A DNA stretch of 64,000 nt from Pantoea cypripedii (GTDB lineage Bacteria > Pseudomonadota > Gammaproteobacteria > Enterobacterales > Enterobacteriaceae). The position numbers and the translations under genes were made by a program. The stretch spans positions 2,345,832 through 2,409,831 of the forward strand of contig NZ_MLJI01000001.1 in the NCBI RefSeq assembly GCF_002095535.1, read 5' to 3'. Positions 41,827 to 50,356 of the stretch are shown one piece after another (positions within the stretch are counted from its first letter, which is position 1; each line of letters starts with the position of its first letter). The notes below the pieces were generated by a model. That model did no database searches. It worked only from the letters and a program-made list of their open reading frames with translations, and was not told where the DNA came from.

Positions 41827-42672
41827 ATGGTTGATACAACTCAGTCTCAAAAGAAACTCACCCCCGGCGATGTCCGTGGTGTGTTCCTGCGCTCCAACCT
41901 GTTTCAGGGTTCGTGGAACTTTGAACGTATGCAGGCGCTGGGCTTCTGCTTCTCAATGGTGCCGGTGATCCGTCGTCTTTATCCGGAAAACAATGATGAC
42001 CGTAAACAGGCCATCAAACGCCACCTGGAGTTCTTCAATACCCACCCGTTTGTGGCAGCACCGGTACTCGGTGTCACCATGGCGATGGAAGAACAACGTG
42101 CCAATGGTGCAGCCATTGATGATGGTGCCATCAACGGTATCAAAGTTGGCCTGATGGGCCCGCTGGCCGGTGTTGGTGACCCGATTTTCTGGGGTACAGT
42201 GCGTCCGGTGTTTGCGGCGTTAGGTGCCGGGATCGCCATGAGCGGTAGCCTGCTTGGCCCACTGTTGTTTTTCCTGTTGTTCAATATCGCGCGTTTGCTT
42301 ACCCGTTATTACGGCGTGGCTTACGGTTACCGTAAAGGGGTGGATATCGTTAGCGATATGGGCGGCGGCTTCCTGCAAAAACTGACGGAAGGAGCGTCCA
42401 TCCTCGGCCTGTTTGTCATGGGGGCTTTGGTCAACAAATGGACACATGTCAATGTGCCGCTGGTGGTCTCGCGCATCACTGACCAGACCGGTAAAACCAC
42501 CGTTACCACGGTGCAGTCGATTCTTGACCAGTTGATGCCGGGCCTGATCCCACTGCTGTTAACCTTCGGCTGTATGTGGCTGCTGCGCCGTAAAGTTAAC
42601 GCCCTGTGGATTATCGTCGGCTTCTTTGCGATTGGTATTTTCGGTTACTGGATCGGTTTGCTCGGCCTGTAA
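41827..42672 (+). CDS. manZ: PTS mannose-specific EIID component ManZ
   Basis: Second membrane subunit of the mannose permease, which forms the transport complex with ManY. The 281 residues match E. coli (283) almost throughout: VFLRSNLFQGSWNFERMQ, KVGLMGPLAGVGDPIFWGT and a C-terminal helix pair. A hairpin after the stop codon closes the operon before yobD. In other bacteria ManYZ also serves as a phage and bacteriocin entry point. Confidence 0.98.
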   Translation: MVDTTQSQKKLTPGDVRGVFLRSNLFQGSWNFERMQALGFCFSMVPVIRRLYPENNDDRKQAIKRHLEFFNTHPFVAAPVLGVTMAMEEQRANGAAIDDGAINGIKVGLMGPLAGVGDPIFWGTVRPVFAALGAGIAMSGSLLGPLLFFLLFNIARLLTRYYGVAYGYRKGVDIVSDMGGGFLQKLTEGASILGLFVMGALVNKWTHVNVPLVVSRITDQTGKTTVTTVQSILDQLMPGLIPLLLTFGCMWLLRRKVNALWIIVGFFAIGIFGYWIGLLGL

Positions 42673-42679
42673 AAGACTT

Positions 42680-42702
42680 AGCCGGGAGCATGTCTCCCGG
42701 CT
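42680..42702 (+). terminator. Hairpin after manZ
   Basis: AGCCGGGAG and CTCCCGGCT pair around CATGT. The following TGCTTATT is a weak T tract, so termination may be partial and let some transcripts continue into yobD. Confidence 0.7.
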
Positions 42703-42758
42703 GCTTATTGACGTTACCTGAGCGCCAACGTTCAGGTAACTTCTGTTAAGGAATCATC

Positions 42759-43217
42759 ATGTCACTGACTGACGCCCTGATTGTCCTGCTGATTGCGGGA
42801 CTGCTGCTGTTCGCCATCTACGATGAAGCCATTCTGCCGCGCCGTAAGGGCCCCACCAAATTGCGGGTGGCACTGCGTCGCCGTCATAAAATCGATAGCG
42901 CTATCTTTATCGTGCTGTTAATGATTCTGCTCTGGAACAACGTCAGCCATCAGGGGCCGCAACTGACCACTACCCTGCTGATGGTACTGAGTTTTATGGC
43001 TGTCTGGCTGTTCTGGCTGCGCAGTCCGAAACTGCTGATGAAAAACGACGGCCTGTTTTTCGCTGGGGTCTGGATTGATTATCACCGCATCCAAAGTATG
43101 AACCTGTCCGAAGATGGCATCCTGGTGATGCAACTGGAGCAGCGACGTCTGCTGATTGCGGTGAAACAACTCGACGATTTAGAACGCATCTACAACACGC
43201 TGGTGGAAGCGCGTTAA
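42759..43217 (+). CDS. yobD: DUF986 inner-membrane protein YobD
   Basis: A 152-residue membrane protein equal in length to E. coli YobD. It has three hydrophobic segments in the first 95 residues ([48 protein letters not shown]) and a soluble C-terminal domain. Its function is unknown. TAAGGAATC lies ahead of the ATG. In E. coli mntP follows, but here the stop codon interlocks with that of the convergent rlmA. Confidence 0.94.
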   Translation: MSLTDALIVLLIAGLLLFAIYDEAILPRRKGPTKLRVALRRRHKIDSAIFIVLLMILLWNNVSHQGPQLTTTLLMVLSFMAVWLFWLRSPKLLMKNDGLFFAGVWIDYHRIQSMNLSEDGILVMQLEQRRLLIAVKQLDDLERIYNTLVEAR

Positions 43218-44020
43218 TCACGCTGCCAAAGTGTCAGGGTGAAATCCGCGTCACAACTGAACTCAGTCGCCTCTGCCAGGGTTTGCCACACGTCTTCACG
43301 CGCACGCCAGGCGAAAGGTGTCATTTGCAGCAAGGTGGTTGCCGCTTTGCCGCTCAGTGTCATGGTGTACGCCAGATTTTGCTGTTCAACCTGATGAAAA
43401 CCGGTATACGCCTTCTCCTCCGCCACATGCAGTTGCACTTCGCGATAAATTAACGCTTTAAATTGCTGTAAATGATGCGGGCCAGGGGTCACCGTCAGCA
43501 GATAGCCACCCGGCTTTATCACCCGGCTGAGTTCGTCTTCATTGCAGGGCGCATAAATGCGCACAATCGCGTCCAGTGAGGCATCGGCGAATGGCAGGCG
43601 CTGGCTTGAAGCCACGCAAAACTTTACTGAGCGATAACGCTTCGCCGCCATGCGAATGGCTGCCTTCGCCACGTCCAGGCCACAGACCTGCGCTGACGGC
43701 AGCGCAGCCGCCATGGCTGCGGTGTAGTAGCCCTCACCACAGCCAATATCCAGCAGTTGCGCGGAGGCACCCTGCAGACGCTGCGCCAGCCATGAGGCAA
43801 GGTGATCGCGTAATGGCTGATAATATCCGGCGTCGAGAAACTCACGTCTTGCCAGCAGCATTTCCGGGCTGTCACCTGGCTGGCGAGAACCTTTATGCTG
43901 TACAGGCAGCAGATTGACATACCCTTCTTTGGCCTGATCGAACTGATGGCCGGCATCACAGCGGTAGCTGGTGGCCTGCAACAGAAGTGGCTGGTGACAA
44001 AGGGGGCAAATCAAAGACAT
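43214..44020 (-). CDS. rlmA: 23S rRNA (guanine-N1)-methyltransferase RlmA
   Basis: Methylates N1 of G745 in helix 35 of 23S rRNA. The 268-residue protein begins with the zinc-binding Cys4/His module (CPLCHQP...[10 protein letters not shown]) and continues with a class I SAM-dependent methyltransferase domain ([16 protein letters not shown], motif I). GGAG lies seven bases before the ATG. Its stop codon overlaps that of yobD by two bases, and the two frames overlap by four. cspC and its terminator lie upstream on the same strand. Confidence 0.96.
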   Translation of the reverse strand: MSLICPLCHQPLLLQATSYRCDAGHQFDQAKEGYVNLLPVQHKGSRQPGDSPEMLLARREFLDAGYYQPLRDHLASWLAQRLQGASAQLLDIGCGEGYYTAAMAAALPSAQVCGLDVAKAAIRMAAKRYRSVKFCVASSQRLPFADASLDAIVRIYAPCNEDELSRVIKPGGYLLTVTPGPHHLQQFKALIYREVQLHVAEEKAYTGFHQVEQQNLAYTMTLSGKAATTLLQMTPFAWRAREDVWQTLAEATEFSCDADFTLTLWQRD

Positions 44021-44083
44021 AGATAACTCCGGGTTAGCGATTCGCGGCGCAGTGTACCCTGATCATCTGGTAACAGAAAGGAC

Positions 44084-44115
44084 AAAGAAAAGCCCCGGTC
44101 AGTGACCGGGGCTTT
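44084..44115 (-). terminator. cspC terminator
   Basis: On the minus strand a 12-base perfect stem (AAAGCCCCGGTC/GACCGGGGCTTT) with a three-base loop is followed by TCTTTG. It separates the abundant cspC transcript from rlmA. Confidence 0.88.
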
Positions 44116-44159
44116 AGGATTCGTTTCAGCGGTGCATGGCACCCAGCCTGGCGACGAAA

Positions 44160-44369
44160 TCAGATAGCAGTGACGTTAACTGCTGCAGGGCCTTTCTGGC
44201 CATCCTGGATTTCGAATTCAACGTTTTGGCCTTCGGCCAGAGTTTTAAAACCATTGCCCTGGATTGCAGAGAAGTGTACGAACACATCTTTGCTACCGTC
44301 AGCAGGGGTGATAAAACCAAAACCTTTAGACTCGTTGAACCACTTAACCTGACCTTTAATTTTTGCCAT
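44160..44369 (-). CDS. cspC: Cold-shock-like protein CspC
   Basis: A 69-residue RNA-binding cold-shock-domain protein that in E. coli is constitutively abundant and affects mRNA stability and transcription termination. The RNP1 (KGFGFI) and RNP2 (VFVHF) motifs are present. The sequence appears identical to E. coli CspC as I remember it. AAGGAA lies nine bases before the ATG. It is the second gene of a yobF-cspC pair, as in E. coli. Confidence 0.98.
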
Positions 44370-44448
44370 TTTTGCAAATTCCTTAGAGTGTTTATATTGC
44401 CCGAAGGCAGACTTACAGAGAAACCAGAGACATTTACTGCATGAGGCA

Positions 44449-44529
44449 CTAATTTAAGGTTTCGGCAAGGAAGCGGTATTCAACGTCAACGTCTTTACTC
44501 GTAACTTCTTTACTGAAGATGCCATACAT
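44449..44529 (-). CDS. yobF: Small stress protein YobF, short form
   Basis: A 26-residue frame starting MYGIFSKEV and ending in YRFLAETLN. It matches the first 23 or so residues of E. coli YobF (47 residues as I recall, beginning MCGIFSKEVLSK). After the stop codon the DNA still resembles the E. coli coding sequence for a stretch (TGCCTCATGCAGTAA), but in another frame and with stop codons. So the gene is shorter here, either truncated or naturally short in this lineage. It lies 79 bases upstream of cspC. No strong ribosome-binding site is visible. Confidence 0.7.
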
Positions 44530-45058
44530 AAACAGAACTGTACCTCGTTTAACCCACGATTCGTTATCACATATCCGCAAATTAATGGCAAGCCATTTTT
44601 AAAAGGTCATCGACTTGCCGCACATAATTGCTAGCCAGGGCACACAGTTTACCTGTTTCGCTTCCGCCGCCGTTTACCGCTACTGCACAAAAAAAGGTTA
44701 TTGATCAGTATCATTACAGCCAAAAATTGTTGTAGTCGAATTAGGATAAACTGTCCAATTCGCCACTATTTAAACGGATAAACATACGCAAAAAATATTG
44801 CAAAAATATGGCATAGATAATGTAATCCACCAAAATGTTAACGTCTGACGCAACATATGTGCACCGCGCAAATCCTGTACAATAGTTTTTATTCAGTACA
44901 GCTTATTAATAGTTTTGCACCAAAATCAGGAAAATATAAACCTGCCTGCCCCAAATATAAGCACAAATTTGATTTGGCATTTATCTCATTTTTTTCTAAC
45001 GTCACAACAATTAAATGTTAAAAAAACGCACCAGCTGACGAGATTTAACAAAATGGGC
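44530..45058. other. A+T-rich upstream region of yobF-cspC
   Basis: About 530 bases without a supported gene. It presumably holds the yobF-cspC promoter and a long leader, as is common for cold-shock-family genes. I see no terminator after the metallo-beta-lactamase-fold gene that ends at its right edge. Confidence 0.5.
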
Positions 45059-46069
45059 TTAGGACAAATCTGAATCGATATTCGGCAAATTGCGGCTCTC
45101 ACCTATTCTCCACGGCGCAAAGTCGCTCCCCGTCTCCCCTGCATTGCGCAGTGCCTGTACCAGCACTGCGGGCGGTTCATCCAGCGATTCATCTGCAAGT
45201 TCAAACACTCCCCAGTGAATAGGGATGGTTACTGGCCTGCCAATTTGCTGCCACAGCTGCACCGCCTGATCCGGGTCCATATGCTGACCGCGCATGAACC
45301 ATTTTGGTGCGTAAGCACCGATCGGCAAGGCGGCAAGGTTAAATGGCCCCAGCTTTTGCGCGATGGCCGTGAGATTTTCACTGTAACCACTGTCACCCGA
45401 AAACCAGAAGTTTAACGTGGTATTCCTGACCACCCAGCCACACCACAGGGATCGGTTACGATCAAAGAAAGAACGCATACTCCAGTGACGTGCAGGTACC
45501 GCAGTAAAGTGGATACCGGCCAGCTCAATACTTTGCCACCAGTCCAGTTGGGTCACATGACGGACGCCCCGGCGACGGCACCAATCTTCCATACCGAGCG
45601 GCACCAAAAAATGCGCCTGCGGAAATTGTCGCGCGATGCGTTTCACCGTCGGGCGATCCAGATGATCATAGTGATTGTGCGAGATCAGCACGTAGTCGAG
45701 ATGCGGTAACTGCGCAACGCTGAGTGGTGCCGGGGTTTTACGTTGTGGACCCACAAACGGCAGCGGTGACGCGCGTTGTGACAGAGCCGGGTCAATCAGC
45801 ACGTAACGTTGATTAACACGCAGAAGTAAGGCGGCATGGCCCAGCCACCAGATACGATCGTCATCACCACTTAAATCAACCGGCTGGCACCAGTCACTGA
45901 TAAATGCCGGATAACCCGCCTGCGGTGGCAGAGGTAACCCCTGCTCTTTGCGCTCACGCCGCCAGCGTTGTAAATCCCCAGGATGCCGTAACTCCTCTTC
46001 CGGATTACGGAAGCCCTGCGGCGTGTGGTGCATTTTTGCCGCATCGTACCAGGGGTTCTGCCAGGCCAT
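45059..46069 (-). CDS. Metallo-beta-lactamase-fold hydrolase, NAPE-PLD/UlaG-like
   Basis: A 336-residue cytoplasmic protein (no signal peptide) with the binuclear metal site HNHYDH (His131, His133, Asp135, His136), a further Asp in FWFSGDSGYS and a His in PIHWGVFEL. The family includes N-acyl-phosphatidylethanolamine phospholipase D and UlaG-type lactonases. The substrate here is unknown. GGAGAGG precedes the ATG. It starts 18 bases after yebO, so the two are probably co-transcribed. I do not recall it in this position in E. coli, so it is an addition between yebO and cspC. Confidence 0.85.
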   Translation of the reverse strand: MAWQNPWYDAAKMHHTPQGFRNPEEELRHPGDLQRWRRERKEQGLPLPPQAGYPAFISDWCQPVDLSGDDDRIWWLGHAALLLRVNQRYVLIDPALSQRASPLPFVGPQRKTPAPLSVAQLPHLDYVLISHNHYDHLDRPTVKRIARQFPQAHFLVPLGMEDWCRRRGVRHVTQLDWWQSIELAGIHFTAVPARHWSMRSFFDRNRSLWCGWVVRNTTLNFWFSGDSGYSENLTAIAQKLGPFNLAALPIGAYAPKWFMRGQHMDPDQAVQLWQQIGRPVTIPIHWGVFELADESLDEPPAVLVQALRNAGETGSDFAPWRIGESRNLPNIDSDLS

Positions 46070-46087
46070 TACCTCTCCATTCGATAA

Positions 46088-46357
46088 TTAACGTTCCGGG
46101 ATCAAGCGAATAAAATCGCGCTTTTCACTCTCTTCTTCGCTTTTTGTTGCGGTGTCCGGCTGTGCATCGGCCAGACGGCGTAGTAGCGCATTTTGTTTCT
46201 TTTGTTCTTCCAGCAGCGCTTCCAGCAATTGGATCTGCTCACTGGCACGCACGCTGGCTCGATTCACAAAGAACCAGGCGATAAAGGCCACAACGATAAT
46301 GATGGCCAGTACGCCATAGCTGAACAGCGGACTGGGATTTGCGGCTAACTCATTCAT
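46088..46357 (-). CDS. yebO: Small membrane protein YebO
   Basis: An 89-residue protein that matches E. coli YebO. It has one N-terminal membrane helix (YGVLAIIIVVAFIAWFFVN), then a predicted coiled coil (EQIQLLEALLEEQKKQNALLRRL) and a charged tail ending RDFIRLIPER. Its function is unknown. GAGG lies five bases before the ATG. In E. coli mgrB lies upstream of it, but no mgrB frame is present here. Confidence 0.9.
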   Translation of the reverse strand: MNELAANPSPLFSYGVLAIIIVVAFIAWFFVNRASVRASEQIQLLEALLEEQKKQNALLRRLADAQPDTATKSEEESEKRDFIRLIPER

Positions 46358-46576
46358 AACTGCCTCAGATTACTGATTAATGTCAAATACTCACTCAGCT
46401 GCTGATTCTACGCCTTGCGACGGCAAAAGATAATGGGCACGAACGGAAAGCAGAATTTCCTGTGCGGCATCTTTCAGTTATCTCTGATCGATCTGGCGAG
46501 GAAAGCGAGGCATGCTGCTACTATAGAGATGGCAGCAACATCTGGACAGCTGCGTTATGTATCACATGGAGACAAA

Positions 46577-46813
46577 ATGAAACTATTTATCCGGGCGATA
46601 GTGGTCATCGCCGTTATCTGGCTGGCAATGTTATTCACGGGCTATGGCGTGTTAACCGGCAGCAATAAAAATGCGGCTGGACTCGGTCTGCAATGCAGCT
46701 ACCTGACAGCACGTGGCATGATCACTGCGCAGTATCTGCATACCGATAGCGGTATCGTCGGCGTGACAGACTGCCCGCTGCTGAAAAAGAGCGGTGAAGT
46801 GGTCGATAACTGA
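46577..46813 (+). CDS. yobH: YobH family protein
   Basis: A 78-residue protein that matches E. coli YobH. An N-terminal hydrophobic segment (IRAIVVIAVIWLAMLFTGYGVL) acts as a signal anchor or uncleaved signal. A small extracytoplasmic part with two cysteines follows (LQCSYLTARG and VTDCPLLKKS). Its function is unknown. The ATG at 46577 follows TGGAGA. It diverges from yebO and converges with kdgR. Confidence 0.9.
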   Translation: MKLFIRAIVVIAVIWLAMLFTGYGVLTGSNKNAAGLGLQCSYLTARGMITAQYLHTDSGIVGVTDCPLLKKSGEVVDN

Positions 46814-46855
46814 TCCGTAAACGGGCTGGTAACGCAGCCCGTTTATCGCATCGGC

Positions 46856-47647
46856 TTAAAAGGGATAATCGTGATAGCCCATCTGTTCAGAGACAGCACG
46901 CGCGGCACGATGCAGCATGGCAACATACTCGTTTTTGCCATCTTCCGAGAAACGAATCGTCGGGAATGAAATGCTCAGACCGGCAATGACGACGCCAAAG
47001 CGGTCAAACACCGGCACCGCAATGCAACGCAACCCCTCTTCCTGCTCCTCATTATCTTCACCGAAGCCCTGCACTTTCACCTGGTCAAGCACCTTCAGTA
47101 ACGCCTCAGCGCTGACGATGGTATTGGCGGTGCTGCGACGAAATTCTACTTCACGCAGGATCTCCTGCACTTCGCTGCGATCGCGCCACGCCAGCAAGAC
47201 TTTGCCAATTGCTGTGGTGTGCAGCGGATTACGGCGACCAATCCGCGAATACATGCGCAGGTTGTAGAGCGAGTCGATTTTATGAATATAGACAATGCTG
47301 TCTTCTTCCAGCGCACCAAGGTGGATGGTCTCTTTGGTCAGGCGTGACAGCTCACGCATCTGCACATCAGCACTACGAATCAGGTCAACATTTTGCAGCG
47401 CCTTGGCACCCAATTCGAATAACTTGAGCGTCAGCGAGTATTTTTCCGTTTCACCTTCCTGTGCCACATAGCCCAGCGACTTCATGGTCTGTAAAAAGCG
47501 ATAGACGGTGCTTTTTGACATCATCACGCGCTGAGAAAGCTCGGTAATGCCATGGTCACGCTCTTCCCCCAGCGCCTGCAAAATACCAAACACCTTCATC
47601 ACCGAAGAGACGGAATCGGGCTGTTTATCGTTATCAGCGTTCGCCAT
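46856..47647 (-). CDS. kdgR: IclR-family repressor KdgR
   Basis: Repressor of pectin- and hexuronate-catabolism genes whose inducer is 2-keto-3-deoxygluconate. The 263 residues equal the E. coli length. An N-terminal winged helix (GITELSQRVMMSKSTVYRFLQTM) is followed by the IclR effector domain from about residue 85 (LTKETIHLGALEEDSIVYIHK). AAAGGAT lies before the ATG. A half KdgR-like box (TGAAACA on the minus strand, near 47669) lies just upstream and might allow autoregulation. In plant-associated relatives this regulator controls pectinase genes, but none are seen nearby. Confidence 0.96.
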   Translation of the reverse strand: MANADNDKQPDSVSSVMKVFGILQALGEERDHGITELSQRVMMSKSTVYRFLQTMKSLGYVAQEGETEKYSLTLKLFELGAKALQNVDLIRSADVQMRELSRLTKETIHLGALEEDSIVYIHKIDSLYNLRMYSRIGRRNPLHTTAIGKVLLAWRDRSEVQEILREVEFRRSTANTIVSAEALLKVLDQVKVQGFGEDNEEQEEGLRCIAVPVFDRFGVVIAGLSISFPTIRFSEDGKNEYVAMLHRAARAVSEQMGYHDYPF

Positions 47648-47838
47648 CGCGTATCCTTTTATAAGGTTGTTTCAAAAAAAACGGAACAGAAGCGCCAGTA
47701 TATGCGTTTCAGGCCGCAGGCGGCAATGCACAGCACTAAGCGACACATTCACAGATACTTTTTTGTCATGTAATGCGATGCTTTCCGGCATAGAATTGAT
47801 TAGCATGATGATATTCACTTACTTCACTTATTCCTTCT

Positions 47839-49221
47839 ATGTCCGCAACCTCACTTCAGGATGGTTTACCCGTTCCACAACGTTATGGCGCAATCATTAC
47901 TATTGCGCTTGGCATTATGATGGCGGTGTTAGATGGCGCGATTGCTAACGTCGCCTTGCCCACCATCTCACGCGAATTAAACGCCAGTCCGGCTGAATCG
48001 ATATGGATTGTCAACGCCTATCAAATCGCCATCGTGATCTCGCTGCTTTCGCTGTCGTTTCTCGGTGACATGCTCGGTTACCGCCGGGTCTATCAGGCTG
48101 GCCTGGCGCTGTTTATCGCGACATCGCTATTCTGTGCGCTGTCGTCGTCACTGAATATGCTCACCCTTGCCCGTGTACTTCAGGGATTCGGTGGCGCTGC
48201 ACTGATGAGCGTTAACACCGCACTGATACGCATCATCTATCCACAGCGCTTCCTTGGGCGCGGCATGGCGATCAACTCGTTGATCGTGGCCGTGTCCACC
48301 GCCGCAGGCCCGACGGTAGCAGCTGCTATTTTATCGGTTGCCAGCTGGAAATGGCTGTTCCTGATCAACGTGCCGCTGGGGATTATTGCTCTGTGGCTGG
48401 CACTGCGTTTCCTGCCGGATAACCAGCAGAAAGCGAAGCAGCAGAAGTTTGACGTGGCCAGTGCCATCATGAACGCGCTGTTCTTTGGCTTGTTGATCTC
48501 GGCGCTGAGTGGTTTTGCGCAGGGTCAAAATCACTGGCTGACGCTGGGTGAAGTCGTGGCGCTGCTGTTGGTGGGCGTGGTGTTTATTCGTCGCCAGTTA
48601 GCGATGCCGGTACCGCTGCTGCCGGTGGATCTGCTGCGCATCCCCATTTTCACACTCTCTCTCGGCACCTCTATCTGTTCATTCTGCGCCCAGATGCTGG
48701 CAATGGTTTCGCTACCTTTCTTCCTGCAAAACGTGCTGGGACGTGATGAAGTGGCCACCGGCCTGCTGTTGACTCCCTGGCCGCTGGCAACGATGGTAAT
48801 GGCCCCAATTGCCGGTCGTCTGATTGAGAAGGTACATGCGGGTCTGCTGGGTGGGCTGGGACTGGCGATGTTTGCGGCCGGTTTGTTTCTGCTGGCCCTG
48901 CTGCCCGCGCAGCCAGCCGATGCCGATATTATCTGGCGCATGATGCTGTGCGGTGCGGGTTTTGGCCTGTTCCAGTCGCCTAACAATCACACCATTATCT
49001 CCTCCGCACCGCGTAATCGCAGCGGTGGTGCCAGCGGTATGTTAGGAACCGCACGTTTGCTGGGACAAAGCAGCGGTGCCGCGCTGGTGGCGTTGATGTT
49101 CAACCTGTTCAGTGAAAGCGGGACTCATGCCTCGCTGATTCTGGCTGGTGTCTTTTCAAGCGTCGCTGCGGTGGTGAGTATGGCGCGCATGACACAATCG
49201 CGTGAAACTGCCGAATCATAA
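47839..49221 (+). CDS. yebQ: MFS transporter YebQ (DHA2 family)
   Basis: A 460-residue inner-membrane drug:proton antiporter-type protein with 14 predicted helices. MAVLDGAIANVALPTI in helix 1 and the LGDMLGYRRVYQ loop are typical of the DHA2/EmrB-like group. It is closely similar to E. coli YebQ (457). The substrate is unknown. No convincing Shine-Dalgarno sequence precedes the ATG. It diverges from kdgR, as in E. coli, and ends in a strong terminator. Confidence 0.94.
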   Translation: MSATSLQDGLPVPQRYGAIITIALGIMMAVLDGAIANVALPTISRELNASPAESIWIVNAYQIAIVISLLSLSFLGDMLGYRRVYQAGLALFIATSLFCALSSSLNMLTLARVLQGFGGAALMSVNTALIRIIYPQRFLGRGMAINSLIVAVSTAAGPTVAAAILSVASWKWLFLINVPLGIIALWLALRFLPDNQQKAKQQKFDVASAIMNALFFGLLISALSGFAQGQNHWLTLGEVVALLLVGVVFIRRQLAMPVPLLPVDLLRIPIFTLSLGTSICSFCAQMLAMVSLPFFLQNVLGRDEVATGLLLTPWPLATMVMAPIAGRLIEKVHAGLLGGLGLAMFAAGLFLLALLPAQPADADIIWRMMLCGAGFGLFQSPNNHTIISSAPRNRSGGASGMLGTARLLGQSSGAALVALMFNLFSESGTHASLILAGVFSSVAAVVSMARMTQSRETAES

Positions 49222-49226
49222 AAACT

Positions 49227-49252
49227 AAGGGCGCCTGCTGAGGCGCCCTTTT
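49227..49252 (+). terminator. yebQ terminator (shared with htpX)
   Basis: AAGGGCGCCT and AGGCGCCCTT pair around GCTG and are followed by TT. A residues on the left allow a leftward function for htpX as well. Confidence 0.8.
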
Positions 49253-49263
49253 CGTTGTTGCTA

Positions 49264-50145
49264 TTACTTCAGATATGCACCGCTGCGTAACGCTTCGATA
49301 CGCTTATCCAGCGGCGGATGTGACATAAACAGCTCGCTGAGCGATTTACCTTTACCATTGATACAGAAGGCCATCATGCTGCTCGGCTCCTGCGGTTCAT
49401 AGCTGGTTTTCAAACGCTGCAACGCGGCAATCATCTTCTCACGACCGACCAGCTTCGCTGACCCTGCATCGGCATGGAACTCACGATGACGCGAGAACCA
49501 CATAGTGATGATGCTGGCGAGAATGCCGAATACCAGCTCCAGCACGGTGGCAACGGCAAAGTAGACCAGCGGGTTACCGTTGCTACTTTCTTCACCATCA
49601 CGGTTGCCCGACAGGAAACCGGAAGCCACCTGGGCAATGATACGTGAAATGAAGATCACGAAGGTGTTCACGATCCCCTGAATCAGCGTCATGGTGACCA
49701 TGTCGCCGTTAGCGATATGGCTGATTTCATGGGCCAGCACCGCTTCTGCTTCATCACGACTCATGTTTTGTAACAGCCCGGTGGATACCGCCACTAGCGA
49801 TGCATCGCGACGTGCACCGGTGGCAAAGGCGTTGATATCGGGCGCGTGATAAATGGCAACCTGCGGCATCGCAATGCCGGCCTGCTGAGCCTGGCGGCCA
49901 ACGGTGTCCATCAGCCAGCGTTCCGTTTCGTTACGGGGTTGTTCAATCACTTCACCACCGACCGAACGCAACGCCATCCATTTAGACATCAGCAGTGAAA
50001 CAAACGCACCGCCAAAGCCAAACAGACCTGCCATAATCATCAGACCCTGAACACTGCTTGACTGGATTCCTGTCAGACTGAGAATCAGTCCGAAAACCAA
50101 CATCACCGCCAGGTTGGTGATCAGGAAAAGAGCAATACGCATCAT
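49264..50145 (-). CDS. htpX: Membrane zinc protease HtpX
   Basis: Inner-membrane M48 metalloprotease that degrades misfolded membrane proteins and works alongside FtsH. In E. coli it is induced by CpxR. The 293 residues equal E. coli. The zinc motif HEISH spans residues 139-143, with the third ligand Glu later in [15 protein letters not shown]. It has four hydrophobic segments, two of them before the active site. GAGGAAG is upstream. It lies between yebQ and prc, as in E. coli. Confidence 0.98.
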   Translation of the reverse strand: MMRIALFLITNLAVMLVFGLILSLTGIQSSSVQGLMIMAGLFGFGGAFVSLLMSKWMALRSVGGEVIEQPRNETERWLMDTVGRQAQQAGIAMPQVAIYHAPDINAFATGARRDASLVAVSTGLLQNMSRDEAEAVLAHEISHIANGDMVTMTLIQGIVNTFVIFISRIIAQVASGFLSGNRDGEESSNGNPLVYFAVATVLELVFGILASIITMWFSRHREFHADAGSAKLVGREKMIAALQRLKTSYEPQEPSSMMAFCINGKGKSLSELFMSHPPLDKRIEALRSGAYLK

Positions 50146-50309
50146 AAACGTTAATCTTCCTCAGTTGTGCTCGCGCTTATACGCGGATATACATCCTAGG
50201 GTCATTACGCAGCATTTCAAGCAACCTTAATCTTTAAGTGTCTAAAAAGACATAACTTTACATTCAGTAATGTCTCTGCGCCTGGCAAACATTAAGCGGA
50301 TTAAGGGAT

Positions 50310-50338
50310 AAAAAAAAGCACCGCATTGAGCGGTGCTT
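50310..50338 (-). terminator. prc terminator
   Basis: On the minus strand AAGCACCGC and GCGGTGCTT pair around a five-base loop and are followed by a run of T residues. It lies 19 bases after the prc stop codon. Confidence 0.9.
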
Positions 50339-50356
50339 GTGATTTGCGCGTAACGA

